Below, piece by piece: positions 53,422-60,827 of a DNA stretch of 64,000 nucleotides (positions within the stretch are counted from its first letter, which is position 1; each line of letters starts with the position of its first letter). A model generated the notes under the pieces. That model was not told the DNA's origin. It worked only from the letters and a program-made list of their open reading frames with translations, and made no database searches. The stretch is from Treponema sp. (GTDB taxonomy: Bacteria > Spirochaetota > Spirochaetia > Treponematales > Treponemataceae). A program made the position numbers and the translations under genes. The DNA is taken from contig JAEDCT010000001.1 in NCBI GenBank assembly GCA_016294035.1, positions 62,001-126,000 of the forward strand. Reading direction: 5' to 3'.

Positions 53422-53523
53422 TTGCTATTCTCCTGCTTAATCAATTCAATAGATTGTTCATCCCTATAATCGGCGGCCTTATTCATTAAGTTATAAATTG
53501 GTTTCAAAAAAGTCCCCGTTCAT
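53400..53523 (-). pseudogene. Short frameshifted gene at the operon start
   Basis: ATG at 53523 has AGAGGTG upstream. It reads MNGDF, then a run of six T adds one base. The next frame continues as KPIYNLMNKAADYRDEQ and SIELIKQENSKWKTKKN, stopping at 53400. Corrected length is 40 residues. Its end overlaps the FlhA-domain gene by 22 bases, which suggests coupling. The family is unknown. Confidence 0.45.
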
Positions 53524-53564
53524 AATTCACCTCTTTGTACGACTATATAAATACTATGAGAACC

Positions 53565-53581
53565 CTATCTTTTGATGAGAG
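53565..53581 (-). promoter_or_regulatory. WYL-type operator, site b1
   Basis: CTATC-TTTTGAT-GAGAG. On the minus strand the spacer is ATCAAAA before GATAG, identical to site f. It faces the FlhA-like operon. Confidence 0.55.
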
Positions 53582-53609
53582 ACTCTGAAAGTTTTTTTCT
53601 TATCTAACA

Positions 53610-53626
53610 CTTTCACCATTTGATAG
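53610..53626 (+). promoter_or_regulatory. WYL-type operator, site b2
   Basis: CTTTC-ACCATTT-GATAG, 40 bases before the PcfJ-like gene. It is followed by TATATT. Confidence 0.55.
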
Positions 53627-53665
53627 TTTTTATATTGTAAACTTAGGTTCTATTGGAGGATTTGT

Positions 53666-55480
53666 ATGGCACTTACCCCAGTACAAAAGAAATTAATTTT
53701 ACAGACAGTTCATTGCACAAAATATCTGAAAGCTACTCACGGAAATTATGTTCTTGAACATAATGAACAGGACAATAACTGGTACTATCTTAAAGACTGG
53801 AATCGGGAACAATATGCCGGAAAAGCTTCAATAAATCCGAATAATTGGAAACACAATCTAAAATACGAACTAAAAGATAAAGATTTCTCTGGCGTTGTTG
53901 TAAAAATTGAAAATGTACTTCTCTCAACAACACTTGGGATTTATGAAAAAGACACAAATGATCTGGAAGCCTGTGATTATGCACCATCTAAAAATAACGG
54001 ATGCTCTGTTATGGCAGCTACAGTATTTTATAGAAATGGATGTAAGAGAATTGTTCCTCTTGATTGCATTGTTGAATATGAAGGATATACGAACGGAAAA
54101 GAAACAGAATATATTCTCAACAACCTAGAGAAGTTAATTTCTATTGATACCCCAATAAAAGATAATTTTACCAACGAAGATGGGAATCTTGAATCAAAAC
54201 TAAAATACATTTGTCCTAACAAGATATCAGAAAAAGATGACGGAACAATCGAAATTGAAAACACATATTTTTGTATAAACTCTGAAACTGGTGAACTTGT
54301 ACAATTAAAAAGATATCTTACACTAAATGTGAAAAAACGTATTTCAAGAGTATTTGCGGACAAAGATGACGAATGGTTCCTTATTACAGATGAAGAATAT
54401 TCAATAATAATGGAAATCATGAATAAGCAGATGAAAGAAGAATGTGGATTCATTCCTGATCTTTCATATGGAGTTACAAATTATGACCGCCTTGTAAACT
54501 TTGCAAATTTCCCATTTGCACCAGAATTAAATGAATTCTCTTTTCTTTTTAGCAATGGTAAACCAAGTTCATATACAGAATATTTGACATCTGCCAAGTT
54601 AGAAGAAAAGCTGAGAAAAAATCCATCAGCTGTCAGTGAATTCATAAAATTATGTGGTATTCCATACACAACAAGAACTAATAAAATCTTTCTTCAAGGG
54701 CACCGTAATTTCCTGGAATACTTGGGAATATGGTATACAGGATTTAGAGATGATACTGTAATAGATAGAATTCTAGCATCGGATGAACAAAGACTTTTTG
54801 CTTCAACAATGAAAGATGTAGTTAGTTTTGGAAGTAAATTAAATGATAGTAGAATTTCTGGATTACACTTTATTGATGAGCCTCATTTATTTTATGACAT
54901 CAATTATTTATTCAGAATTTTTGATACCAAAACTGCAGGAAAACTTACTATAATTCTTATAAATAAAAAAGAAAGCTATAACACCCCGGATGCATTGGAT
55001 TATTTGATTAATCTTTTTATTGAGCATCTTCTTCCTGACAATGTAATCAGAAAAATCGGAAAAGAAGGTTTTACAGAATATAATCACGATTTATTAATGC
55101 GTATGTATCGGGATGCACATCCAAAACAACATGAAAGCTTTGAAAATCAAGAAATTTCTTACCCCCAAGAAGAGAAAGAACTAAATTGGGAGAATTCCGG
55201 TTATACTTTCTGCCTGCCAGAAGATACAAATCTCCTTTTGGATATCGGTTCCAAAATGAATATTTGTGTAGGTCATTTATATCGTGATAAGGCTGCCAAT
55301 AAACAATGTACCATTGTTTATGCAAAAAAAGCTGATGATTACGAACTTTGTATTGAACTTCACAAGGCTTCAAATAACCGCTTCAGATTGTTTCAAAAAA
55401 GTGCATTTTCAAACCATGAACCACAAGGAAAATTGCAGGAAGTATTTAATCAATGGTGCCAGGTTAAGGGAATTTTTTAG
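53666..55480 (+). CDS. PcfJ-like domain protein
   Basis: This 604-residue protein ends with the same domain as the fusion at 3580-5412: NICVGHLYRDKAANKQCTIV, then YELCIELHKASNNRFRL and VFNQWCQVKG. The middle regions also match (GFTEYNHDLLMRMY; GFIPDLSYGVTNYDRL). The first 170 residues differ: no amidase fold, but a beta-rich stretch with ISPNNWK-like and LEACDYAPS segments. PcfJ-like domains occur in plasmids and mobile islands, and their activity is unknown. TTGGAGGA precedes the ATG. Operator b2 lies just upstream. Confidence 0.75.
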   Translation: MALTPVQKKLILQTVHCTKYLKATHGNYVLEHNEQDNNWYYLKDWNREQYAGKASINPNNWKHNLKYELKDKDFSGVVVKIENVLLSTTLGIYEKDTNDLEACDYAPSKNNGCSVMAATVFYRNGCKRIVPLDCIVEYEGYTNGKETEYILNNLEKLISIDTPIKDNFTNEDGNLESKLKYICPNKISEKDDGTIEIENTYFCINSETGELVQLKRYLTLNVKKRISRVFADKDDEWFLITDEEYSIIMEIMNKQMKEECGFIPDLSYGVTNYDRLVNFANFPFAPELNEFSFLFSNGKPSSYTEYLTSAKLEEKLRKNPSAVSEFIKLCGIPYTTRTNKIFLQGHRNFLEYLGIWYTGFRDDTVIDRILASDEQRLFASTMKDVVSFGSKLNDSRISGLHFIDEPHLFYDINYLFRIFDTKTAGKLTIILINKKESYNTPDALDYLINLFIEHLLPDNVIRKIGKEGFTEYNHDLLMRMYRDAHPKQHESFENQEISYPQEEKELNWENSGYTFCLPEDTNLLLDIGSKMNICVGHLYRDKAANKQCTIVYAKKADDYELCIELHKASNNRFRLFQKSAFSNHEPQGKLQEVFNQWCQVKGIF

Positions 55481-55494
55481 TTGGCAAAGGTATT

Positions 55495-55707
55495 CTACAA
55501 TGTTCTTTGTATACACAAGTCCTGGAGTTTTCCGTTTAATGAAATAATTTCAATAAGCTGAGAAAACAATGACATTCTGCATGAAGAATCATCTGTTATT
55601 GTTAGAACCTGTCCTGGCTTTATACCTTCAGTTGCATCATCAATTGCTTCGATTCCTGTAAGAAGTACATTAGGCGAGCCTTTAGTTCTTTCTTCTATAT
55701 TCGTCTT
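55495..55707 (-). pseudogene. Remnant of a DnaB/RecA-like ATPase (Walker A side)
   Basis: A 71-codon open stretch without a start reads PNVLLTGIEAIDDATEGIKP then GQVLTITDDSSCRMSLFSQL. It aligns with the DnaB pattern TGi..lD..TgGl.pGel.ii...p..GKT, but the Walker A Gly-Lys is degraded. It overlaps the end of the gene at 55682. A second piece of the same kind of protein lies at 56184-56447. Confidence 0.45.
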
Positions 55708-56044
55708 CTAAATTCAAAATTTTATTGATTTCTTTTATTCCTGCTTCGAGAACGTCTTGAAGATATTCAACCTGAACTTCCGGCAACTTTTTAAAAGCTT
55801 TATATTCTGCTAAATATTTTTTCCCAGAATCATAAACATCTGTAAAATTTCCTTTTTTATCAGGATCAGCAGCAGATTGAATACACTTTTCAAATTTTTC
55901 AAAAAATTCCTGTAGAGAATTAAAAGGTGGAAAATCTTCTTTATCTGCATAAAAAGCGGTTAACATCATCATATTCATTGCAAGCGTCATTCCGTTTATT
56001 GCGTATGCTAAACCTAATACTGAATTCTTTTCTTTTTTATTCAT
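55682..56044 (-). CDS. Small helical protein of unknown function
   Basis: This 120-residue protein starts at the ATG at 56044, with GGAGGTG 4 bases upstream. The longer frame to 56134 is rejected. It has a hydrophobic patch, GLAYAINGMTLAMNMMMLTA, possibly a buried or membrane helix. A charged helical part follows (GIKEINKILNLEDEYRR). No family is recognised. A separate palindrome precedes it. Confidence 0.6.
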   Translation of the reverse strand: MNKKEKNSVLGLAYAINGMTLAMNMMMLTAFYADKEDFPPFNSLQEFFEKFEKCIQSAADPDKKGNFTDVYDSGKKYLAEYKAFKKLPEVQVEYLQDVLEAGIKEINKILNLEDEYRRKN

Positions 56045-56086
56045 AAGCACCTCCGCTTGAGTTATAAATAAACTATACAATTTTGA

Positions 56087-56105
56087 TTTCTCACGCTTTG
56101 AGAAA
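56087..56105. promoter_or_regulatory. Palindrome TTTCTCA-N5-TGAGAAA
   Basis: Perfect 7-base arms flank CGCTT, 43 bases before the ATG of the 120-residue protein. It differs from the CTATC-N7-GATAG sites, so another regulator may act here. Confidence 0.5.
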
Positions 56106-56117
56106 CGATGACTTGTG

Positions 56118-56175
56118 AAAAAAAGCCCACACATTTATAAGTTAAATAAATGGAGGAAACGGTAAATGTGTGGGC
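56118..56175 (-). terminator. Terminator with 13-base perfect arms
   Basis: GCCCACACATTTA (56125-56137) and TAAATGTGTGGGC (56163-56175) flank a 25-base loop. On the minus strand a T-run follows. Confidence 0.7.
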
Positions 56176-56183
56176 AGGAATTG

Positions 56184-56447
56184 TTAAATTAATTTATCCG
56201 AAAATACTTCCTTCTCCAGTGTTGCCTCTGTTATTCTTTGCAATAATAAACTTCTGAATTTTCCATCAGGTTTTGGAAGAAGAAAAACAACATCAGATAA
56301 GATTTCCACTTCACCAGTTCCTCGTAACTGATTTAAACTTATTTCAAAGTCATCTACAGAACGAGATAATGGAGTAGAAACTATAATTGCAATGTTTAAT
56401 TCCTTTGCGAGTTTCTTTAATTTACGAAAACGTATAATCTCTATCAA
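56184..56447 (-). pseudogene. Remnant of a DnaB-like helicase (C-terminal side)
   Basis: This 87-codon stretch reads RKLKKLAKELNIAIIVSTPL, then SRSVDDFEISLNQLRGTGEV and LSDVVFLLPKPDG. This matches the part of DnaB after Walker B (LK.LAkEL.vpvialsQLsR.vE, dLR.SG.iEqdaDvv). It has only a TTG start and no ribosome site, so it is likely a fragment. The Walker A side lies at 55495-55707, in the wrong order for a simple insertion. Confidence 0.55.
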
Positions 56448-56464
56448 ATCCTTTTATTATGTTC

Positions 56465-56542
56465 CTAATCAACCTCTTCCTCTCCAGTCCTTACATTTCG
56501 AATATCTTTAATTACAGCTTCATACTCTTCATTAAAATGCAT
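56465..56542 (-). pseudogene. Orphan C-terminal tail of an unknown protein
   Basis: A 25-codon minus frame ends VIKDIRNVRTGEEEVD and stop. It is cut where similarity to a PcfJ-like gene begins on the other strand, so it looks like a fusion point. Confidence 0.35.
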
Positions 56543-56615
56543 TTTCAAACCATGCACCTCAAGGAGAATTGCTGGAAGTTTTTAACCAATGGTGCCGGGT
56601 TAAGGGAATATGTTA
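56538..56615 (+). pseudogene. 3' remnant of a third PcfJ-like gene
   Basis: The plus strand reads NHAPQGELLEVFNQWCRVKG and then a stop. This nearly repeats the end of the gene at 53666-55480 (NHEPQGKLQEVFNQWCQVKG). About 78 bases match with few changes. The rest of the copy is missing. Confidence 0.75.
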
Positions 56616-57398
56616 GAAATGATGAATAAAACTGTTTGCTATATTAACTAAATCCGTATAATACGGTTTAAGTCCACCTACAAGACTTAACATAGATGGA
56701 TGTCGTGCATATATAACCAATCGGTTTAATTCTGTATTGAAATAAAATTTCGTCACTACTGTCTCTTTTTTCTTTTCCCCTTCATACACTCTTGATTTTG
56801 TTTCGAAATTTGAAAGCTTAACTTCGGCCAAATCTTCTGCTAATTTCTCTACTCTGTTAGCAACAATAACTACTTGCGGATTAATGTACTTTATCTGTTG
56901 AAATAAAATATCTTTGACTTCTTTTTTATTATACTCAGCAATAATCTCTGCATCATTTGACTTGCTTGCCCCATTCTGTTTTTTCACATTTAATACTGAA
57001 ATAAAATCCAATGGACGTGTTTCTTCACTATCTTCCATATGTGGGGAACTATCACCTCTATACAAAGAAATTTTTGGCAAATCATCAAATTCCGTCATGC
57101 TTCCATCAATTTTACATTTCATGATTCCATAAGAGACTATTGCTATATGTCCAAAAGTAGTGCTTCGCCATCTTTTTGCATCTGCAGCGTCTGTGAATCT
57201 TGTGCGATATGGATATGGAGTTCCAGAATCTTTATAACTTAGTACAGGTTCTTTCAAAAACCAACATATTCTGACATCATCATATTTTAGGTACGAATCT
57301 ATATCTCCTATACCATCCAAAGCAACGCTTCCGGCCCATTGCTTTTTTATTAATTCATCAATTCTATTCTGTTCAGCAATTAGAAATTCTTTGTTCAT
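56613..57398 (-). CDS. Uncharacterised protein, possibly uracil-DNA-glycosylase fold
   Basis: This 261-residue protein has VRICWFLKEPVLSYKDSG early, FISVLNVKKQ in the middle, INPQVVIVANRVEKL later and LVIYARHPS near the end. The order (strand with EP, strand with N, strand with a V-V-I core, then HPS) resembles the uracil-DNA-glycosylase superfamily. The catalytic motif is not clear, so this is tentative. The protein at 58416-59189 has the same layout. It is 3 bases after the 61-residue gene. Confidence 0.55.
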   Translation of the reverse strand: MNKEFLIAEQNRIDELIKKQWAGSVALDGIGDIDSYLKYDDVRICWFLKEPVLSYKDSGTPYPYRTRFTDAADAKRWRSTTFGHIAIVSYGIMKCKIDGSMTEFDDLPKISLYRGDSSPHMEDSEETRPLDFISVLNVKKQNGASKSNDAEIIAEYNKKEVKDILFQQIKYINPQVVIVANRVEKLAEDLAEVKLSNFETKSRVYEGEKKKETVVTKFYFNTELNRLVIYARHPSMLSLVGGLKPYYTDLVNIANSFIHHF

Positions 57399-57401
57399 TC
57401 T

Positions 57402-57587
57402 TTAGTTCTCCTTTTTCTTAGCCTCTTCTAACAACTGCTGGAATGTTTTTTTTTCTTCAGAGTCATTGCATAAAGAGTTTTCTGCTTCCGTATCTTTTCT
57501 AACACCAAAGACTGCAGGTGTTTCAACACATCCATTAATCCAATTTTTACCCATGTATCTTACTATGGAACCAATTCCTTCTATCAT
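57402..57587 (-). CDS. Small protein (61 residues)
   Basis: ATG at 57587 has CGAGGA upstream. The product is MIEGIGSIVRYMGKNWINGC followed by a charged tail (QQLLEEAKKKEN). No family is recognised. Operator site c lies 37 bases upstream, and the glycosylase-like gene follows at once. Confidence 0.6.
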   Translation of the reverse strand: MIEGIGSIVRYMGKNWINGCVETPAVFGVRKDTEAENSLCNDSEEKKTFQQLLEEAKKKEN

Positions 57588-57623
57588 ATTTTTTCCTCGC
57601 AAGAAAATGATGCCATATGAAGT

Positions 57624-57640
57624 CTATCATTTAGTGAGCG
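57624..57640 (-). promoter_or_regulatory. WYL-type operator, site c
   Basis: CTATC-ATTTAGT-GAGCG. The minus strand reads CGCTC-ACTAAAT-GATAG toward the 61-residue gene. The inner bases are the same as in site d. Confidence 0.55.
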
Positions 57641-57654
57641 TCCATAAGAAGTTC

Positions 57655-58419
57655 CTACCAATCTGCAAAAGGATCTTCGAATTTCTTTATCTCATATTGA
57701 TTTGTTTCTGTATCAATTTCTGCATACACATTTCTGTTAAATGGAAGAGAATCTAAAAAAAGCAGAACATCAGTATCTTTCTTTTGAATTCGTTCTTCAT
57801 CCGGCACTGCTGTATGTCCTACTACCTGATTAAAACCAGAAACCGCTGCCAGCTTCAAAGAACCTGGTCTAATCCACAAGGGATTCTGAGTTATTTCATC
57901 TCCATAACCGGTAATTCCAGTAAATCTTAAAATAGAGAAATCTCCATTATGGAGCCTGTCATTATATTGGTTTAAGAATTCCTCAGAGAATTGAATATCT
58001 GGAACTTTATCATCCTGTATAATAAAACCATCATTTTTAAGTTGGTTATGAAACCATATTCCAGATACTCCTGCATGAGTAAAAATCCATTTTCCTGCCA
58101 TAAAGCCTAAATCAATGAATTCAAGATTCCGTAAAATCATTTTCTTAATTTCGGTTTCATGTTCATATTGCCAACCATAGAGTTCTGGAACAATATAATT
58201 AGCATCATGGTTACCAATAAGAATCTTTACTTTTTCAGGATTAACTTTTTTGAACTTCATTACTTTAAGGAAATTTTCTTTTTGTTCTTCGTACTCCTTG
58301 TCTTCATGGTCAAAAAAATCACCAAGAAAAATAACCATATCAAAACAATCCAGATTTCTCTCTGCTATGGTTAAAGGAATTGAACTTCCATGACTATCTG
58401 CTACTGCTAGAATTTTCAT
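57655..58419 (-). CDS. Calcineurin-like metallophosphoesterase
   Basis: This 254-residue protein has all metal motifs of the family: LAVADSHGSS (D-x-H), FLGDFFDHED (GDxxD), LIGNHDANYI (GNHD), FTHAGV and VVGHTAV. It would hydrolyse a phosphoester, perhaps of a nucleotide or nucleic acid. There is no signal peptide. Its ATG overlaps the stop of the upstream gene by 4 bases, so they form an operon. Substrate is unknown. Confidence 0.85.
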   Translation of the reverse strand: MKILAVADSHGSSIPLTIAERNLDCFDMVIFLGDFFDHEDKEYEEQKENFLKVMKFKKVNPEKVKILIGNHDANYIVPELYGWQYEHETEIKKMILRNLEFIDLGFMAGKWIFTHAGVSGIWFHNQLKNDGFIIQDDKVPDIQFSEEFLNQYNDRLHNGDFSILRFTGITGYGDEITQNPLWIRPGSLKLAAVSGFNQVVGHTAVPDEERIQKKDTDVLLFLDSLPFNRNVYAEIDTETNQYEIKKFEDPFADW

Positions 58420-59189
58420 TTAATTTCTTTGTAAGCATCTGAAATTTTATTTGCAACTTCTGCAACATAAGCATAACCAATTCTACTTGGATGTTTAATG
58501 GAAACAAATAAAACTCCATCATGGAATTTTATATCGTCGGTGTCATCATTAAACGAAAGATTCAATCCTGGGTATATTTTATTTGCCAGCTCACAACTGA
58601 TTTTTCCACCAAGGACAAGAACATTACATTCGAGAGCCTTCACATATTCCTTGTAAAAATTTATATAATCTTTTTTATTTGCATCATAATAAAGAGAAAC
58701 TATATCAGAACCGTGCTGAGCAACACCTTTTCCACCTGTATATCTGAAATTGAAATATGCTGCACATTTTATCAGACTCTGCCACAAATCTTCATTCTGA
58801 GTACTATGAATTCGCTTTAGATTTTCCTCGGTAATTTTGTCTCCAAATTCATTTTCAATTTTAGGACCATGCTTACCATTCAGATTGTAATCAATCGCAT
58901 AATTTATGATCTCGGTCCATCTGATTGTCTTCACTTTTGACCACTGCTCATCGCTTCCATCTTCTGTAAATTCAAATTTTTCATTTGGAAAACGACAGAA
59001 ACCGTTTAATAGTTCACTTTTATCATTCCTGTAATATGGTTCCAGATTGCAGAATGCTATTTTCACAACACCTTCTGGAGCTGCAAAATATTCAGGTCCT
59101 GGTTCATAATAAAAGGCATTCTTTATGCCATCTCTTTCCAACATCTTTCCTAACTGTCTGTTTAGTTCATCAATTTTTTCTTTAGCCAT
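58416..59189 (-). CDS. Uncharacterised protein related in layout to 56613-57398
   Basis: This 257-residue protein has VKIAFCNLEPYYRND, then YFNFRYTGGKGVAQHGSD, then CNVLVLGGKISCELANKI and LFVSIKHPSRIGYAY. This is the same order of EP, N, V-core and HPS as in the protein at 56613. It suggests a uracil-DNA-glycosylase-like fold, but no catalytic residue can be named. It is 11 bases after the small gene at 59201 and overlaps the metallophosphoesterase gene. Confidence 0.55.
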   Translation of the reverse strand: MAKEKIDELNRQLGKMLERDGIKNAFYYEPGPEYFAAPEGVVKIAFCNLEPYYRNDKSELLNGFCRFPNEKFEFTEDGSDEQWSKVKTIRWTEIINYAIDYNLNGKHGPKIENEFGDKITEENLKRIHSTQNEDLWQSLIKCAAYFNFRYTGGKGVAQHGSDIVSLYYDANKKDYINFYKEYVKALECNVLVLGGKISCELANKIYPGLNLSFNDDTDDIKFHDGVLFVSIKHPSRIGYAYVAEVANKISDAYKEIK

Positions 59190-59200
59190 AAAACATTCCC

Positions 59201-59398
59201 CTAGTAATAATCTGGTTCATCAACATAAATCACTTGGTCTGAATATTCATCCCCACACCAGATATTCTCTTTATTTTCCAATCTGACATTCATCATTGGA
59301 ATATCAACACACCCATCGACTTCAATTCTATAACAAACTACAATATCTATGTCATCTGAAAGATTTTCTGTAAGTTTTCTAAATTCGCCTAATTTCAT
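59201..59398 (-). CDS. Small acidic protein (65 residues)
   Basis: This product reads MKLGEFRKLTENLSDDIDIV then CYRIEVDGCVDIPMMNVRLE, with an acidic end (VDEPDYY). It is not recognised. GAGGT lies before the ATG. Operator site d lies 37 bases upstream. Confidence 0.65.
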   Translation of the reverse strand: MKLGEFRKLTENLSDDIDIVVCYRIEVDGCVDIPMMNVRLENKENIWCGDEYSDQVIYVDEPDYY

Positions 59399-59435
59399 GT
59401 TTTACCTCACTATAAAACAGTGTAAAACATAAACA

Positions 59436-59452
59436 CTATCATTTAGTGAGAG
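59436..59452 (-). promoter_or_regulatory. WYL-type operator, site d
   Basis: CTATC-ATTTAGT-GAGAG. The minus strand reads CTCTC-ACTAAAT-GATAG, followed by TGTTTATG as in site a. Confidence 0.6.
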
Positions 59453-59464
59453 TAATATTAGTTA

Positions 59465-60406
59465 TTATTCAATTCCAATAGATTTCATAACTGAAGTTAA
59501 GAAACCTTGTAAGATTTCAAACTGCTTGTCTTTTTGAGATTCATCCTCAAGAATATTATATTTATCGTTTTTTAACTTAAACCAATAGTCTCCATAGTTT
59601 CCATCTGAATTATAAAAAGGTTTCTCACTAAATTCTGATTCACTAATTTCTTTAAGATTTTTGTTTAACGCATCTTTTACTTCAGAAGTTATCCAGCTTT
59701 CATGATTCTTTAATCCAATGTATATAGATTCTTCAGGTAAATAAAGTCCATACCAAAAATAAAAGTTTTCTTTTTGAAAAAACCTGCCATAATAACACTC
59801 ATTGATGGCCTTCGCTCCACTATATGTAGAGAAGCCTTTGTCATTAGCTACTTTTTCTATATTTCCAATAAAAATTGGTAAACAACTAATCTTAGTTATG
59901 TCCATTTTCTCAAACTCCCTAACGTGAATTACTTCCCTAAGATAACTTAAATATCCAGCGACAAGTTCTTTTTCCCGGATGCCAGATTCGGATAATTTTT
60001 CATAAAACTCTAGCCAAGTTTTTAATTTCCATAACGGCAATGCTTTTCTATCAGCTTCACACAAATCTTCATCAGTAAGAATGTAGTTTGATATGTAAGC
60101 ATAGTTCGCATTTGGAAATTGTTTGTTGTACTGATCAAAATGCTGATTTCTATCATAAATTTTAACTTCTATCAGATATTCGTTGTTATCTCTGCCAATG
60201 AAGTAAAAATCAGGACGAGAACCTTCATCTGCATATTCTCTTATTAAATTATCTGTATATACAGGCGATTCAAAACAATATTCCAAAAAGAATTTTCTAA
60301 AGTCATCGTCCGTTTTACATAAAGCATAGGTAATATCTGAAAGATCATTTTCATTGGTTAATCGTTCTGCCATTGATTCAAAAAATAAGTTTATCTTTTC
60401 ACTCAT
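59465..60406 (-). CDS. PD-(D/E)XK nuclease-like protein
   Basis: This 313-residue protein has the nuclease core GSRPDFYFIGRDNNEYLIEV followed by KIYDRNQHFDQY, that is PD-x-n-ExK with a Gln/Tyr downstream. The later part is alpha/beta (WYGLYLPEESIYIGLKNHES) and may bind DNA or a partner. It is typical of defence or mobile-island nucleases with no defined system. GGAGG lies before the ATG. Operator e is upstream. Confidence 0.75.
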   Translation of the reverse strand: MSEKINLFFESMAERLTNENDLSDITYALCKTDDDFRKFFLEYCFESPVYTDNLIREYADEGSRPDFYFIGRDNNEYLIEVKIYDRNQHFDQYNKQFPNANYAYISNYILTDEDLCEADRKALPLWKLKTWLEFYEKLSESGIREKELVAGYLSYLREVIHVREFEKMDITKISCLPIFIGNIEKVANDKGFSTYSGAKAINECYYGRFFQKENFYFWYGLYLPEESIYIGLKNHESWITSEVKDALNKNLKEISESEFSEKPFYNSDGNYGDYWFKLKNDKYNILEDESQKDKQFEILQGFLTSVMKSIGIE

Positions 60407-60519
60407 TTTCGGACCTCCTTATATTTATGCTTTTCCTCATATAAGAGATCTAACACAAAAAATATTGTAAATCCTACTACTTTATTATACCACATTAATC
60501 AAATATTAGCATTGAAACA

Positions 60520-60536
60520 CTATCATTTTGAGATAG
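60520..60536 (-). promoter_or_regulatory. WYL-type operator, site e
   Basis: CTATC-ATTTTGA-GATAG, a perfect CTATC-N7-GATAG palindrome. It faces the nuclease-like gene and is followed on that strand by TATAAT near 60488. Confidence 0.65.
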
Positions 60537-60586
60537 GGTTTAGAAAATCCAACTGATCCAACATTTTTTTCAAAAAAGACAACTTC

Positions 60587-60603
60587 TTATCCCAATATGA
60601 TAG
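60587..60603 (+). promoter_or_regulatory. WYL-type operator, site h
   Basis: TTATC-CCAATAT-GATAG, 24 bases before the short broken gene at 60627. Confidence 0.45.
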
Positions 60604-60626
60604 AATTTGAGCATTATTTTAGACCT

Positions 60627-60783
60627 ATGAACAATAAATTAGATTACATTGCTATCTATTTTGAAACCGCAAACCAGTTTAAAAAACTGCGGCCAAGTTG
60701 TAAATCTTGCAGCTGAAAAATGGGATGCTTCATCTGTAGAAGAGCTTCTTTCTAAATGTAAATTAAATATCTATAAATTATAA
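60627..60783 (+). pseudogene. Short frameshifted gene before the WYL regulator
   Basis: ATG at 60627 reads MNNKLDYIAIYFETANQFKK, then one extra base near 60693 breaks the frame. Without it the reading goes on as LRQVVNLAAEKWDASSVEEL and LSKCKLNIYKL, stopping at 60783. Corrected length is 51 residues. No family is known. It ends just before operator f. Confidence 0.45.
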
Positions 60784-60788
60784 AAAGG

Positions 60789-60805
60789 CTATCATCAAAA
60801 GATAG
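60789..60805 (+). promoter_or_regulatory. WYL-type operator, site f (autoregulatory)
   Basis: CTATC-ATCAAAA-GATAG, a perfect palindrome with ends 22 bases before the regulator ATG. TATGAT follows as a possible -10 box. Confidence 0.7.
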
Positions 60806-60827
60806 TTTTTTGTGATATGATGTGATT

